From positions 46,338 through 79,715 of the forward strand of contig MGWZ01000097.1 of the NCBI GenBank assembly GCA_001801175.1: 33,378 nucleotides of DNA, written 5' to 3'. The DNA is from Gallionellales bacterium RIFCSPLOWO2_02_FULL_57_47. Lineage in GTDB: Bacteria; Pseudomonadota; Gammaproteobacteria; Burkholderiales; Gallionellaceae. The first letter of the stretch is position 1. Each line of letters starts with the position of its first letter. This document shows positions 33,354-33,378 of the stretch, in pieces. The notes under the pieces are model-generated. The model searched no databases and was not told the DNA's origin. It was given only the letters and a program-made list of their open reading frames with translations. The position numbers and the translations under genes were made by a program.

Positions 33354-33375
33354 GTAGGGAGGGTTCCACCCGCCA
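33354..33375 (+). repeat. Short palindromic GC-rich intergenic element, copy 3
   Basis: GTAGGGAGGGTTCCACCCGC then CA, matching copies at 68-91 and 8568-8591 with a less perfect stem. The element may continue past the window end. Confidence 0.5.
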
Positions 33376-33378
33376 TGG

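Overview
The window is an exopolysaccharide or capsule locus, almost entirely on the + strand, from a Gram-negative bacterium. The wza-wzb-wzc export trio, TTG and GTG starts, protein resemblances and dense short palindromic repeats suggest a betaproteobacterium, perhaps near Gallionellaceae/Nitrosomonadales. That placement is inference from general resemblance, not a database search.

Layout. (1) 228-4060: wza, wzb and wzc, tightly coupled, encode the outer-membrane export lipoprotein, the phosphatase and the tyrosine autokinase/co-polymerase. (2) 4059-8815: a repeat-rich accessory stretch. A small GIY-YIG nuclease gene sits between two near-identical 168-bp direct repeats, followed by a tandem array of ~107-bp palindromic units, cysQ, a second array, cysC, and an unrelated AAA/DUF4143 ATPase with its own promoter. 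(3) 8816-13160: a UDP-HexNAc 6-dehydrogenase broken by a 1-nt deletion, an intact PglK/MsbA-like ABC exporter, a scrap of a 4,6-dehydratase and a gmd pseudogene. (4) 13197-28270: an AT-richer block with glycosyltransferases, a CapE-like dehydratase, a zinc-binding C-methyltransferase-type enzyme, an RmlD-like reductase, a GT4-sulfotransferase fusion, two further methyltransferase-like proteins and a Wzy-like polymerase. (5) 28282-30794: a NodU/CmcH-type carbamoyltransferase and a GT2, ended by two tandem terminators. (6) 30860-33378: a truncated WbuB-like glycosyltransferase, a Phd/PIN toxin-antitoxin pair and a WecA-like initiating phosphoglycosyltransferase.

How the genes fit together (inference). 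WecA-like PGT loads the first sugar phosphate on undecaprenyl phosphate. Eight intact glycosyltransferases, six with readily recognised GT4 or GT2 motifs, extend it. The dehydratase, C-methyltransferase and reductase could supply a branched C-methyl deoxysugar. The sulfotransferase half of the fusion, with CysC (PAPS supply) and CysQ (PAP removal), points to a sulfated glycan; carbamoylation and methylation may add further decoration. No MOP-type Wzx is seen, so the PglK-like ABC exporter is the candidate flippase, followed by Wzy-like polymerisation and Wza/Wzc export.

Most interesting points: the GT4-sulfotransferase fusion with cysC/cysQ in the same locus; the GIY-YIG cassette bracketed by palindromic repeats; a G12 tract inside a glycosyltransferase whose loss or gain of one base would create an immediate stop; and the C-methyl deoxysugar gene triplet.
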